A stretch of 64,000 nucleotides of DNA from Janthinobacterium sp. GW456P (GCF_002127655.1 NZ_NEHB01000012.1:62001-126000), one strand, 5' to 3'. Positions 9,781 to 17,797 are shown, numbered from the stretch's first letter. Notes: generated by a model from the letters alone, not told the origin. Numbers and translations: made by a program.

Positions 9781-9945
9781 GGATTTTCTCCTTGTTTTGT
9801 TATTGGGACATACCCAGGAATTACCTGCACACGTTACTGCAAAATGCCGCAGTGTGCCAGTGCGCGCGCACTGTACGTAAAAGGCGGAAAAAGGGCGGCG
9901 CCCGTTTGCACGCGCGCCGCCCCTGTCTGGCCAATGGATTGGCCT

Positions 9946-10092
9946 CTATAAACCGCGCCCGCTGATCAAACGCAACAGGATCATGATGACGGCCACCACC
10001 AGGAGGATGTGAATGAAGCCGCCAATGGTATAGGAAGTTACCAGGCCCAGCAGCCAAAGAATAATGAGTACGACGGCGATTGTATACAGCAT
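9946..10092 (-). CDS. lmo0937-family tiny membrane protein
   Basis: This 48-residue protein begins MLYTIAVVLIILWLLGLVTS and is almost entirely two hydrophobic helices separated by YTIGGFIH, ending RLISGRGL. This is the signature of the lmo0937 family, tiny stress-linked membrane proteins of unknown function. The frame is open upstream, but the ATG at 10092 has a good RBS (GGAGG) and begins the conserved domain. A GTACG-N4-CGTAC palindrome lies about 150 bases upstream. Confidence 0.85.
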   Translation of the reverse strand: MLYTIAVVLIILWLLGLVTSYTIGGFIHILLVVAVIMILLRLISGRGL

Positions 10093-10205
10093 GATGTGTC
10101 CTCCGAGAGTAATGTGTGGATGACGGCGGCTGCCGTGGCCTTGCGCTGTCATCAGTTTTTGTCATTGCGCGGCGACCGGGTCGCTGAACGCTTATGCCAT
10201 GACTA

Positions 10206-10248
10206 AGTGTCTACTTTGTTTTCATTGCGTTCTGTACGCTGTCGTACA
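10206..10248 (-). promoter_or_regulatory. Palindromic operator (S1) and -10 for the lmo0937-like gene
   Basis: Perfect palindrome TGTACG-N4-CGTACA at 10233-10248 (core centre 10240.5). Read toward the gene, the hexamer GACACT at 10211-10206 sits where a -10 falls if the palindrome is centred at -41.5. The -10 match is weak (3/6). Confidence 0.6.
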
Positions 10249-10258
10249 CAAGGCTTAA

Positions 10259-10504
10259 CTAGCGGGAGCGGTCGGCGCGTTCATCGGCCATGCCAGGTAT
10301 CCAGGCCAGCATGCCGGCCATGCCGACGGCGCCAGCTAGGCAGCTGACCATGCCGCCGGTCAACAGCAGCATGACGCCAAACACGGGCGCGCTTGTTTGC
10401 ACGGGCGCCAGATCCAGCGCGCAAAAGCCCAGCGCCGTGGCCAATATGCCGCCACCGATAAAGCCGAGCCAGATCCGGTGACTGTTTGTCTTGTCGTTTT
10501 CCAT
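10259..10504 (-). CDS. Small two-helix membrane protein, hypothetical
   Basis: This 81-residue protein starts MENDKTNSHRIWLGFIGGGI. It has two hydrophobic segments (about 11-31 and 39-69, the second rich in Gly and Met: MLLLTGGMVSCLAGAVGMAG) and a charged C-terminus. I do not recognise a family. The ATG at 10504 has an excellent RBS (AGGAGG at good spacing). The frame continues upstream, but that part overlaps the promoter. It has its own copy of the island operator upstream (GTTCG-N4-CGTAC), so it is probably a stress-induced membrane protein; that is inference. Confidence 0.65.
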   Translation of the reverse strand: MENDKTNSHRIWLGFIGGGILATALGFCALDLAPVQTSAPVFGVMLLLTGGMVSCLAGAVGMAGMLAWIPGMADERADRSR

Positions 10505-10544
10505 CGCACCTCCTTGAAGATATTCGTTGAACTTTCTTGAATGC

Positions 10545-10587
10545 ATCATCTCGCGGGACGGCAAACTCATCTGTACGCCAACGAACA
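10545..10587 (-). promoter_or_regulatory. Palindromic operator (S2) and -10 for the 81-aa membrane protein
   Basis: Core GTTCG-TTGG-CGTAC (10573-10586, reading toward the gene). The hexamer GATGAT at 10550-10545 occupies the -10 position for a site centred at -41.5 and matches TATAAT at four of six bases. Confidence 0.6.
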
Positions 10588-10592
10588 TTGTC

Positions 10593-10622
10593 AAAAAGAA
10601 AACGCCCGGACAGGCCGGGCGT
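10593..10622 (-). terminator. Rho-independent terminator after the glycine-zipper gene
   Basis: On the reverse strand the 8-bp stem ACGCCCGG/CCGGGCGT is followed by TTTTCTTTTT. It ends the transcription unit of the gene at 10670-11326. Confidence 0.85.
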
Positions 10623-10669
10623 GTGTTGAATTTGCAACTCATCGCGGCAGCGGCGCCGCCGCGCTTCGC

Positions 10670-11326
10670 TTAACCCATGGCGCGCAAGCCGCCGTTGACG
10701 ACGCGCACGCGATCGCCCTGGCGCCAGTTCGGCGCGGCGCTCTGATGTACGGTGCGCGTCTTGCCGTTATCGAGGCGCACGACGATGTTGTAGCTGCGCG
10801 TGGCGCGCACGCTGCCTTCGATCTGATTACCGGCCACGGCGCCGCCGACGGCGCCCAGCACGGTGGCCAGCTGCCTGCCGTGGCCGCCGCCTACCTGGTT
10901 GCCCAGCAAGCCGCCGACGACGGCGCCGCCGGCCGCGCCCACGCCGCTGCCTTCGGCGCGCGTATTGACTTCATGGATGGCTTCGATCACGCCGCAATTG
11001 CCGCATACCTGCGGTGCCGGCGCCGGGGCGGCCGCGTACTGCGGTTGCTGCTGCGGCTGGCGCACTGGTTGTTGTTGCTGTTGCTGCTGCTGAGGCGGCA
11101 GGGCGGCCAGCGGCTGCGCGCCGGCAGGCTGCAGGTTCGTTTGCGGCTGGTTCGCCTGCAGGTTGGCCATCTGCTCGGCCGAGGTGCCGGCCGCCAGCGG
11201 CTGGCTGTCGCTCTGGGACGAAGGCAGCCAGCCCATCAGGGCCGCCGTGCCCACTCCGCAGAACAGCAGGACGGCGACGGCGGCGGCAAGTACCAGCGGA
11301 TGGAGGGATTTGGTGGTGGTGGTCAT
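10670..11326 (-). CDS. Membrane-anchored glycine-zipper 2TM protein
   Basis: This 218-residue protein has an N-terminal hydrophobic anchor (about 10-34, no proper lipobox), a Gln/Pro-rich spacer (about 77-97, including a run of eight Gln) and a C-terminal Rick_17kDa/SlyB-type glycine zipper (about 124-170, GAAGGAVVGGLLGNQVGGG and VLGAVGGAVAGNQIEG). A short beta-rich tail follows (YNIVVRLDNGKTRTVHQ), shared with the protein at 20040-20486. Proteins of this class are envelope-stress or cell-envelope integrity factors of unclear mechanism. The gene is divergent from the Crp/Fnr regulator with a shared operator between them. The Gln run is encoded by CAA/CAG repeats and may vary in length. Confidence 0.8.
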   Translation of the reverse strand: MTTTTKSLHPLVLAAAVAVLLFCGVGTAALMGWLPSSQSDSQPLAAGTSAEQMANLQANQPQTNLQPAGAQPLAALPPQQQQQQQQPVRQPQQQPQYAAAPAPAPQVCGNCGVIEAIHEVNTRAEGSGVGAAGGAVVGGLLGNQVGGGHGRQLATVLGAVGGAVAGNQIEGSVRATRSYNIVVRLDNGKTRTVHQSAAPNWRQGDRVRVVNGGLRAMG

Positions 11327-11388
11327 GGAAAGCTCCTTGTTTTTTTAAAATAATGAAATGGGTAGTGCTGTTATCCGTGCATACGGCC

Positions 11389-11458
11389 AGTGTGCTGTAC
11401 TGCTTGCCGCGCTTCCGTGCGTCACCGTACATACATGGGCGGTACTGCACCGTAGGCT
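11389..11458. promoter_or_regulatory. Shared divergent operator (S3) between glycine-zipper gene and Crp/Fnr gene
   Basis: Core GTGCG-TCAC-CGTAC at 11417-11430. Centred at -41.5 it predicts a -10 of CACACT (11394-11389) toward the glycine-zipper gene and TAGGCT (11453-11458) toward the regulator, giving a leader of about 37 bases for the regulator. One site could serve both genes. Confidence 0.55.
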
Positions 11459-11501
11459 AAGTAAAAATTATGTCGAGTTGTAACGACACCAAGGAAAAGC
11501 A

Positions 11502-12278
11502 ATGCCACCAACGAACGCCAGCATGACCCTGTCCCGCGACACAGGCCGATCCGGCCTGGGGTCGTCCGTGGGCGCGCCTGACGCCGGCAACCGCTTGCTG
11601 GCCAGCCTGCCCGAGCACGATTTGCGGCACCTGACGGCGTTGTTCGATACCGTCACGGTCGAGGTAGGCGAGGTGCTGTACGAACCGGGCCAGCCTATCG
11701 GCCACATTTATTTCCCCCGCGACTGCCTGATCTCGCTGCTGGCCGTGGCGGAAGGCCGCATGACCCTGGAAGTGGGCTCGGTCGGCCGCGAAGGCGTGCT
11801 GGGCGCGTCCGTCGCGCTCGGCCACGACCTGGCGCAAGTGCGTGCCGTGGTGCAACGTTCCGGCATGGCCAGCCGTATCGCGCGGGCCGATTTCTGCGCC
11901 GAGTTCGCCCAGCTCGAGTCCCTGCAGCGCTTGCTGTACCGCTACACGGACACCCTGCTGGCGCAAGCCATCCAGATTGCCGTGTGCAGCCGCTTCCACG
12001 TGCTCGAGGCGCGCCTGGCCCGTTCGCTGCTGATCACGCGCGACCGCCTGCAATCCGAAAAATTTCACCTCACGCATGAATTCCTCGCCCATACCCTGGG
12101 TGTGCGGCGGGTAGGCGTGACCAAGGCAGCGAGCGCGCTGCAACAGCAAAAACTCATCACTTACAGCCGCGGCAATATCGAAATCCTTGATTCCGCCGGC
12201 CTGGAATCCGTATCCTGCCGCTGCTACGAGCTGGTCAAGGATAGCGGCACCATCGGCATGGCCAACGTCTTCGTCTGA
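11502..12278 (+). CDS. Crp/Fnr-family transcriptional regulator
   Basis: This 258-residue regulator has a poorly conserved N-terminal 30 residues, a cyclic-nucleotide-binding-fold domain (about 31-150, with VGEVLYEPGQPIGHIYFP and the SVGREGVLGAS segment) and a C-terminal Crp-type winged helix (about 180-240, EFLAHTLGVRRVGVTKAASA with recognition helix near RRVGVTKA). There is no cysteine cluster in the N-terminus for an Fe-S centre, so it is not a classical oxygen-sensing Fnr; the ligand is unknown. RBS AAGGAAA precedes the ATG. The surrounding genes carry 5-4-5 palindromes of the spacing Crp/Fnr proteins bind, one just upstream of this gene, so it is the best candidate regulator of the island. 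Confidence 0.88.
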   Translation: MPPTNASMTLSRDTGRSGLGSSVGAPDAGNRLLASLPEHDLRHLTALFDTVTVEVGEVLYEPGQPIGHIYFPRDCLISLLAVAEGRMTLEVGSVGREGVLGASVALGHDLAQVRAVVQRSGMASRIARADFCAEFAQLESLQRLLYRYTDTLLAQAIQIAVCSRFHVLEARLARSLLITRDRLQSEKFHLTHEFLAHTLGVRRVGVTKAASALQQQKLITYSRGNIEILDSAGLESVSCRCYELVKDSGTIGMANVFV

Positions 12279-12345
12279 CTTTCCTCGCTTGCCTTGCATC
12301 AGGCCTGCCTTCATCCCGCTGGCTTTTATCCTTGTGCCGCGGACG

Positions 12346-12386
12346 CAAAAAAGCGGGGCGGGCGCCTGCGCACCCACCCCGCTTTC
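12346..12386 (-). terminator. Bidirectional terminator between Crp/Fnr gene and OsmB-like gene
   Basis: A long stem (AAGCGGGGYGGG with CCCRCCCCGCTT) lies between two convergent genes. On the reverse strand it is followed by TTTTTT, so it ends the OsmB-like gene best. On the forward strand it is followed only by TTCTT. Confidence 0.8.
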
Positions 12387-12397
12387 TTGAGCAACAA

Positions 12398-12616
12398 TTA
12401 CTTCGGCTTGACCTGGTTGCCGATCACGCCGCCGACAGCGGCGCCGCCGACTGCGCCGACGGCGCTGCCGCCCGTCAGCACGGAACCGGCAACGGCGCCG
12501 ACGCCGGCGCCGATGGCCGTGTTTTTATCCTGGGCGGACATGTTGGCGCAAGCCGTCAGGCTCAGCAGCAGGGCGGCAACGGAAGTGGTAGCGGCGATTT
12601 TTTTAATGATTTGCAT
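12398..12616 (-). CDS. OsmB-like glycine-zipper lipoprotein
   Basis: This 72-residue lipoprotein has a signal peptide and lipobox LTAC (Cys at 23), then a glycine zipper filling almost the whole mature protein (AIGAGVGAVAGSVLTGG and AVGAVGGAAVGGVIGNQ). Length and layout match OsmB and related osmotically inducible lipoproteins. An RBS (AGGAGA) precedes the ATG. The operator and a good -10 (TATGCT) lie upstream, and a strong terminator follows, so it is a single-gene unit. Confidence 0.85.
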   Translation of the reverse strand: MQIIKKIAATTSVAALLLSLTACANMSAQDKNTAIGAGVGAVAGSVLTGGSAVGAVGGAAVGGVIGNQVKPK

Positions 12617-12705
12617 GATAGTTCTCCTATGAATTCGGACCTCGTGGCGCCGGCATGGTATGGGCCGGATGACTTCGTGACGCCGTGTGTTTCAGGCACG
12701 ATCAC

Positions 12706-12748
12706 AGCATAGGATTGCGGCAAGGCAGGGTCTGTTCGGCAACGCACA
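12706..12748 (-). promoter_or_regulatory. Palindromic operator (S4) and -10 for OsmB-like lipoprotein
   Basis: Core GTGCG-TTGC-CGAAC (12747-12734, reading toward the gene). TATGCT at 12711-12706 lies exactly at the -10 position for a site centred at -41.5 and matches the consensus at four of six bases. Confidence 0.65.
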
Positions 12749-12785
12749 TAGGGGTGTAACAATTGTAAAGGCGCCCACGCCGCGT

Positions 12786-14822
12786 TCAGCGCGCCTTGCG
12801 TACGCCTTTCCCCGGCTTGGGCGCCACCGGTTTCACGCGCGCCTGGGCCAGCAGTGCCGCGCACTCGCTATCCTCGACGGGGCCGGTATTCACCAGCGGC
12901 AGCAGCGCCGCCACGGGCGCCACCACGGCCAGCGCCAGTGCGCCGCCGGCACGCAAGGCCAGCACGCCCTTGTCGACGCTCACGTCGGGCTTGCTGAAAG
13001 TGCCATGCACATACAGGGGCGAGCGCAGCGAAAAGACGCGCAAGCCCTTGCTGTCCGGCCGCAAGGTCAGGTCCAGCCGTTCATCGGCCAGGTTCACCGT
13101 GCCATCGATATACAGGACGGCATCATCCGTGTCGACGATGAACTGGCGTGTGCGCATCAATCCTTTGGTGACGGCGAAATCGGCGGCCATGCAGTTCAGC
13201 TTGACCTGCTTGTCGCCAGCCAGTTTGGCCAGCACGACGCTGCCGATATTCAAGCCCATTTCTTCCAGCAGCAGCTTGCTGATGCTGCCCCGGTTGATCA
13301 GCGCGCGCACTTCGCCGTTCGAGCTGCCCAGCAAGGTGGCGACGGAATTGCCCGTGGCCGACAGCGAAGCGTCGCCATTGATTTCGCCCACGCTGGCCTG
13401 CAGGGCGGGCAGGCGGGGAAACAGTTGCTGGATGTGCAGATGACGGGCACTGGCCTTGAGTTCGGCCGCGATGCCGTTGGCGATGACCTTGCCGCTGCCG
13501 TCAAGCTTGATTTGCGACGTCAGGGTGCCGCCCGCCACGTTGAAGTTGAGCGGCGTCAATGACAGCACGCCATCCGTCAGCACCACATGCGTGTCGAGCT
13601 TGCTGATCGGCAGCTCGGCATCGCGCGTGATTTTATCGGCTGTGTAGCGCACGTCGGCGTCCAGGCTGGTCCATCGCTCCGTCTTGAATGTTTCCACCGG
13701 CAGCACGCGGCCGGCCGGCTGTGTCGATGTCACGCCCCGTTCCTTTTTGCTGGCGCTGGAATCGGCACCCACCAGCGGGCCCAGGTCGGAAAATTGCAGC
13801 AGGCGCGAGTGGACTTCGCCCGTCAGACGCTTGCGCGGCTTGCTGGCGGAAAAGGCCAGCTTGCCGCCGATGTCGCTCGATCCCACCTTGCCGCTGAACT
13901 TGTCATACACCCATTCGCCGCCGCGCGGCGCCACGGTGCCCGTCAAATGGCCTTCCGTGCTGAAGTGCGGCGTTTCCGGCAGCAATACGCCCGTCAAGGG
14001 ATACAGCCGGGCCATGCTGGGTCCCGATAGCTTCAGGCGCACGTCGAGCGCGGCCAAGTCCGCCGGACGCGTCAGGGTGCCTTCGATGGCCACGCTGCTG
14101 CCGCCCGCGCGCATGTCGGCCTGGATGGGGAAGGGCCTGCCTTGCTGCTGCAGCGACAGCACGCCGCCCGCCTTGCCGCCGCCCTTGATGGTTTCTCCAT
14201 GGTATTTGCCCGATAGCGTCCAGGCGATGCCGTAGCGCGTATCGCCGGCGATGGTGTCGACATCGGCGCGCATGGCCGTGCCCGTCACGTCATCGTCGAG
14301 CACGACCGTGCCCTTGCTGAAGACCACGCTTTGCAGTTCCAGCTGCCACGGCGATGGCTGTTGCTGCTTGTCGAAGGTCCAGTTGTTCTTGCCGTCCTTG
14401 TTGCGCAACAAATTCACCTGCGGCGTGTCGAAACGCAATTCGGGGATGACGATCTTTTTGTCCAGCAAGGCCAGGGGATTGAGCGAAAACGCCAGCTGGC
14501 TGACGCTGGCCAACGGCGCCTGGTCACCCGTCCCCGCCATGGCGCTCGGGTTGCCCAGGCGAACGTCCTTTGCCTGCAAGTGCGGCCACGGCAGGTAGGC
14601 GCGCCAGCTTGGTTGCCCCGCCGCCGTTGGCTGCTGCCACGTCAGCGTCAGGTCGCCGGCAATGGCGAACGGTCTCCCCAGCGCTTCGCTGGCGCGCGCG
14701 TTGAGCCAGGGCTTGGCGCGATTCCAGTCCATATTCATCAGGACGATGGCGGCCGTGACGGGCAGGGCGATGAGCACGGCAGTGCTGGCGAGGGCGATTT
14801 TCTGGCGGCGTGACAGTTGCAT
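12786..14822 (-). CDS. AsmA-family protein
   Basis: This 678-residue protein has one N-terminal membrane helix (about 9-30, IALASTAVLIALPVTAAIVL) and a long periplasmic beta-rich part. The first 120 residues fit the AsmA N-terminal domain (NRAKPWLNARASEALGRPFAIAGDLTLTW), and the last third holds the AsmA-like C-terminal repeat (LDLTLRPDSKGLRVFSLRSPLYVHGTFSKPDVSVD). AsmA-like proteins are thought to carry phospholipids between the membranes as bridge-shaped proteins. The C-terminus is basic. The gene is divergent from the DUF4398/OmpA operon. I saw no convincing promoter for it. Confidence 0.85.
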   Translation of the reverse strand: MQLSRRQKIALASTAVLIALPVTAAIVLMNMDWNRAKPWLNARASEALGRPFAIAGDLTLTWQQPTAAGQPSWRAYLPWPHLQAKDVRLGNPSAMAGTGDQAPLASVSQLAFSLNPLALLDKKIVIPELRFDTPQVNLLRNKDGKNNWTFDKQQQPSPWQLELQSVVFSKGTVVLDDDVTGTAMRADVDTIAGDTRYGIAWTLSGKYHGETIKGGGKAGGVLSLQQQGRPFPIQADMRAGGSSVAIEGTLTRPADLAALDVRLKLSGPSMARLYPLTGVLLPETPHFSTEGHLTGTVAPRGGEWVYDKFSGKVGSSDIGGKLAFSASKPRKRLTGEVHSRLLQFSDLGPLVGADSSASKKERGVTSTQPAGRVLPVETFKTERWTSLDADVRYTADKITRDAELPISKLDTHVVLTDGVLSLTPLNFNVAGGTLTSQIKLDGSGKVIANGIAAELKASARHLHIQQLFPRLPALQASVGEINGDASLSATGNSVATLLGSSNGEVRALINRGSISKLLLEEMGLNIGSVVLAKLAGDKQVKLNCMAADFAVTKGLMRTRQFIVDTDDAVLYIDGTVNLADERLDLTLRPDSKGLRVFSLRSPLYVHGTFSKPDVSVDKGVLALRAGGALALAVVAPVAALLPLVNTGPVEDSECAALLAQARVKPVAPKPGKGVRKAR

Positions 14823-14910
14823 GGTGAACGATTCTTTCTGGACAAGTATTCACGATGCTACAGGAATCGCTCCAAAGCCGGGCCCGTTTCTCGCTTTTGC
14901 GGTCCGGCAC

Positions 14911-15002
14911 GTGCGCTGGCGCACGTTGCCGATGCAAGTATTGTCGATTTCCTACTCTATGTGCGGCACCGAACGGATATGCGGAGAGCCGGAGCCTATA
15001 AC
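14911..15002 (+). promoter_or_regulatory. Tandem palindromic operators (S5) and -10 for the DUF4398/OmpA operon
   Basis: Core GTGCG-GCAC-CGAAC at 14961-14974 is centred 41.5 bases before the start site implied by TATAAC at 14997-15002 (5/6 match to TATAAT). A second copy, GTGCG-CTGG-CGCAC at 14911-14924, is centred exactly 50 bases further upstream (-91.5). Confidence 0.65.
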
Positions 15003-15082
15003 GTCATACATCAAACGCAGTTCCTGATTCCAGATGTACCGACGTTGATACCTACGCTTAACAATTCTCCAGGAGAAAAAAA

Positions 15083-15487
15083 ATGACAAACCGAGATTTC
15101 AAGATGTCCCCACTGGCCGCCCTGGCCGCCTGCGCCACGGCCGTTGTCCTGATGACGGGCTGCTCCAGCATGAAAACGCCGGCCACGGCCGATGTCGCCG
15201 TGTCGCGCGCCGCCGTCGATAACGCCGCCAGCGCCGGCGCCGCCGACCTGGCACCCGATGAAATGCGTTCGGCCCGGGAAAAAATGCGCATGGCTAACCA
15301 GGCCCTGAAAGACCGCGACTACAAGACGGCGCGCGACCTGGCCGACCAGGCGCAAGCCGATGCCAAGCTGGCGCAAAGCAAGGCCAACTCGGCCAAAGCC
15401 ACCAGCGCCGCCGATGAAATCAACGAGAACATCCGCGTCATGCGCGAAGAGCTCGACCGTGCCAACCAGCAAGCCCCAAAACAATAA
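15083..15487 (+). CDS. DUF4398 lipoprotein
   Basis: This 134-residue lipoprotein has lipobox MTGC near residue 30. The mature part is a helical DUF4398-type domain (about 42-125) rich in Ala, with SAREKMRMANQALKDRDYKT and ARDLADQAQADAKLAQSKAN, likely a helical hairpin or coiled coil. The strong RBS (AGGAG) supports the start at 15083. It is followed at 19 bases by an OmpA protein that carries a related N-terminal domain, so the two probably act together at the peptidoglycan. It is the first gene after the S5 promoter. Confidence 0.82.
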   Translation: MTNRDFKMSPLAALAACATAVVLMTGCSSMKTPATADVAVSRAAVDNAASAGAADLAPDEMRSAREKMRMANQALKDRDYKTARDLADQAQADAKLAQSKANSAKATSAADEINENIRVMREELDRANQQAPKQ

Positions 15488-15506
15488 CTAATAACAGGAC
15501 CCCATC

Positions 15507-16406
15507 ATGAAAAAAGCTACCTACACCACCATCCCCGGCCTGCTGGCCATGGCCGCTTTTGTTGCCGCCTGCAGCTCCGCACCGACCACCACCAGCCTGC
15601 TCGACCAGACGCGCGGCGACTACATGGCGGCGCAATCGAATCCGATGGTATCGACCTATGCGCCGCGCGAATTCCGCGAAGCGAGCGCTGCCCTGGAAGC
15701 GGCAAATGCCGCCGCCACGCGCCAGGAAGATAGCGAAAAAGTCGACAAGCTGGCCTACCTGGCCAAGCAAAAGATAGCCACGGCGCAAGAAGTCGCCAAG
15801 CAGAAAGCGGCCGAAGCCGATATCGCCAACGCGGGCAAGCAGCGCGACCAGTTGCGCCTCGATGCGCGCACGCAGCAGGCTGACCAGGCCACGGCCCGTG
15901 CCCAGGCGGCGCAGGCCGATGCGGAAGCGGCCAAGGCCCAGGCGCAAGCGGCTGAAGCGTCGGCCCGCGATGCGCAGGCGCGCGCCGCCGGGCTCGAAGC
16001 GCAGCTGGCCGATCTGGCCGCCAAGAAAACCGAACGCGGCATGGTCATTACCCTGGGCGACGTGCTGTTTGGCACGGACAAGGCGAACCTGACGGCCGAT
16101 GGCATGAATACGGCGCGCAAGCTGGCCGAGGTGCTGAAAAACAACCCGCAGCGTACCGTGCTGATCGAAGGCTTTACCGATAGCACGGGCGGTTCCGCGC
16201 ATAACCTGGAATTGTCGCAACGCCGCGCCGAATCCGTGCGCAATGCGCTGCTGGAGCAAGGCATCAGCCGCGACCGCATCGCCACGAAAGGCTATGGCGC
16301 CGCCTATCCGGCCGCCGGCAACGATACGGCAGCGAACCGCCAGCTGAATCGCCGGGTGGAAATCGTCCTGTCCGAGGACAACACGGCCATTCCCGCCCGC
16401 CGCTAA
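15507..16406 (+). CDS. OmpA-family lipoprotein with DUF4398-like coiled-coil domain
   Basis: This 299-residue lipoprotein has lipobox VAAC (about residue 22), a DUF4398-like region (about 35-100) and an Ala/Gln/Lys-rich coiled coil (about 100-170: TARAQAAQADAEAAKAQAQA). A C-terminal OmpA peptidoglycan-binding domain follows (about 180-295) with LFGTDKANLTADG, VLIEGFTDSTGGSAHNLELS and QLNRRVEIVL. It probably spans from the outer membrane to the cell wall like a Pal protein with a long helical stalk. It is the second gene of the S5 unit. After it comes a hairpin (about 16407-16426) without a T-run. Confidence 0.87.
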   Translation: MKKATYTTIPGLLAMAAFVAACSSAPTTTSLLDQTRGDYMAAQSNPMVSTYAPREFREASAALEAANAAATRQEDSEKVDKLAYLAKQKIATAQEVAKQKAAEADIANAGKQRDQLRLDARTQQADQATARAQAAQADAEAAKAQAQAAEASARDAQARAAGLEAQLADLAAKKTERGMVITLGDVLFGTDKANLTADGMNTARKLAEVLKNNPQRTVLIEGFTDSTGGSAHNLELSQRRAESVRNALLEQGISRDRIATKGYGAAYPAAGNDTAANRQLNRRVEIVLSEDNTAIPARR

Positions 16407-16493
16407 GCCGCACCGCCTGGTGCGGCAGTAGAAAGGCAGCACCGGCCGCAATCTGGCCGGTGGATACCCATGTAATACTTGAAAGGAAGCATC

Positions 16494-17030
16494 ATGACAC
16501 TAACATCTGTTGAGACTCCAGCCGGCATCGATACGGCCGCCATCCGCGCCGCCGCGAAAAACCTGGACGACGGCGCCGTGACGGCCGGCTACCAGGCCGA
16601 CCGCGAGGAGTTGATCACCCTGTTGAATGGGGCGCTGGCCACTGAACTGGTGTGTATTGCGCGGTATAAACGCCATTACTACACGGTGAGCGGACGCGAC
16701 AACGGCAGCATCAAGGCCGAGTTCCTTGAGCATGCGCAGCAGGAGCAGGAACACGCCGACTGGCTGGCCGAACGCATCGTGCAACTCAATGGCAAGCCAG
16801 ATTTTAATCCTGCAACATTGCTTGCGCGCAGCCATGCCGAGTATGATGACTCCGAAGACGTGCAAAGCATGGTGCGTGCCAATCTGATCGCGGAACGGGT
16901 AGCCATCGAATCGTATCGCCAGATGATCGTGAAAATTGGCGACAAAGACCCGACCACGCGTCATTTGTTGATCAAGATCATGGCTGTCGAGGAAGAGCAC
17001 GCCGATGATATGCGCGATCTAATGGAATAG
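16494..17030 (+). CDS. Ferritin-like / bacterioferritin-family protein
   Basis: This 178-residue protein has four-helix-bundle ferritin features: ELVCIARYKRHYYT in helix A, EHAQQEQEHADWLAERIVQL in helix B, AERVAIESYRQMIVKI in helix C and KIMAVEEEHADDMRDLM in helix D. These give the paired E...ExxH metal ligands of a di-iron centre. It probably stores or detoxifies iron. I start it at the ATG 16494 (RBS AAAGGAAG) rather than at an in-frame TTG at 16479 that lies within the RBS. It sits between the OmpA and YqjD-type genes on the same strand; a role in oxidative stress is inferred. Confidence 0.8.
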   Translation: MTLTSVETPAGIDTAAIRAAAKNLDDGAVTAGYQADREELITLLNGALATELVCIARYKRHYYTVSGRDNGSIKAEFLEHAQQEQEHADWLAERIVQLNGKPDFNPATLLARSHAEYDDSEDVQSMVRANLIAERVAIESYRQMIVKIGDKDPTTRHLLIKIMAVEEEHADDMRDLME

Positions 17031-17089
17031 TGTTTTTGAGTAAAGTAGGTATAGTAACTACATTCATCCACAAGCTAAGGAGCTGAACC

Positions 17090-17392
17090 ATGTTGGAAAA
17101 CAATATCACCACCGTCAATAACGATGTCAAAACCCTGGTCAAGGATGCGCAAGCCCTGTTCAGCGCCGCTGCCGCCCTGACCGGCGAAAAAGCCGATGAA
17201 GTGCGCATCAAGGGCATGAAAACCCTGGACGCGGCCCTGGCCAAGGCGCATGAAGCGCAAGCGTCGGCCATCGTCGCCACCAAGCAGATGGCTGCTCAGG
17301 CGGATGGCTACGTCAAGGAAAACCCATGGCGCACGGTAGCCGTCGCCGCTGGCGTCGGCGTACTGGTCGGCTTCATCCTGGGCCGCAAGTAA
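17090..17392 (+). CDS. ElaB/YqjD/DUF883 family inner-membrane-anchored protein
   Basis: This 100-residue protein has an amphipathic helical N-terminal part (DVKTLVKDAQALFSAAAALT) and a C-terminal tail anchor preceded by the family motif VKENPWRTVAVAAGVGVLVG and ending LGRK. In E. coli, YqjD and its relatives bind stationary-phase ribosomes and tether them to the membrane. RBS AAGGAG. It is followed by YqjE-like and YqjK-like genes at 18 and 21 bases, the same order as E. coli yqjD-yqjE-yqjK. Confidence 0.87.
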   Translation: MLENNITTVNNDVKTLVKDAQALFSAAAALTGEKADEVRIKGMKTLDAALAKAHEAQASAIVATKQMAAQADGYVKENPWRTVAVAAGVGVLVGFILGRK

Positions 17393-17410
17393 TCCATTGT
17401 CAGGAGCGAT

Positions 17411-17797
17411 ATGGACAAGTCTGCTTCGTCTCACCAAGGGCCGGGATTGATCGGCTCGGTCGCCGGCCTGGCCAAAAACGCCGTCGGACTGATGTTGTCG
17501 CGGCTGGAACTGGCCACCATCGAACTGTCGGAAGTGCGCAATCACATGCTGCAGCTCGTGGTCATTTTCGCCCTGGCGACAGTGGCGGGCTTGTTTGCCA
17601 TCGCTTACGGCAGCGTACTGATCGTTTTCCTGGCCTGGGATAGCCTGGGCTGGAAGATCCTGGCGATCATGACGGTCGTGTTCGTACTGCTGGCCATCGC
17701 GCTGGTCATGTATGCGCGCGCCATGCTGCGTCAAGGAAAGCTGTCCATGCCCGCCACCATGGCGGAATTGAAGGCCGACCGCGACATGCTGATGTAA
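17411..17797 (+). CDS. Phage-holin-superfamily membrane protein (YqjE, DUF1469-like)
   Basis: This 128-residue protein starts MDKSASSHQGPGLIGSVAGL and has two transmembrane helices in the middle (LQLVVIFALATVAGLFAIAY and LAIMTVVFVLLAIALVMYAR) with a soluble amphipathic N-terminus containing SRLELATIELSEVRNH. This is the DUF1469/YqjE layout. Function is unknown; the name 'holin' reflects topology only. RBS AGGAG. It is part of the yqjD-E-K-like unit. Confidence 0.82.
   Translation: MDKSASSHQGPGLIGSVAGLAKNAVGLMLSRLELATIELSEVRNHMLQLVVIFALATVAGLFAIAYGSVLIVFLAWDSLGWKILAIMTVVFVLLAIALVMYARAMLRQGKLSMPATMAELKADRDMLM

Noticed and set aside
9859..9872. AGTGCGCGCGCACT palindrome upstream of the OmpA lipoprotein gene as another island operator
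   Set aside because: The half-sites have the wrong spacing for GTRCG-N4-CGYAC. A TAACGT lies at the predicted -10, so it may be a degenerate site, but I did not count it.
16407..16460. GCCGCACC...GGTGCGGC and CCGGCC...GGCCGG hairpins as a terminator after the OmpA/DUF4398 gene
   Set aside because: No T-run follows either stem, so I do not call a terminator; the operon may continue.
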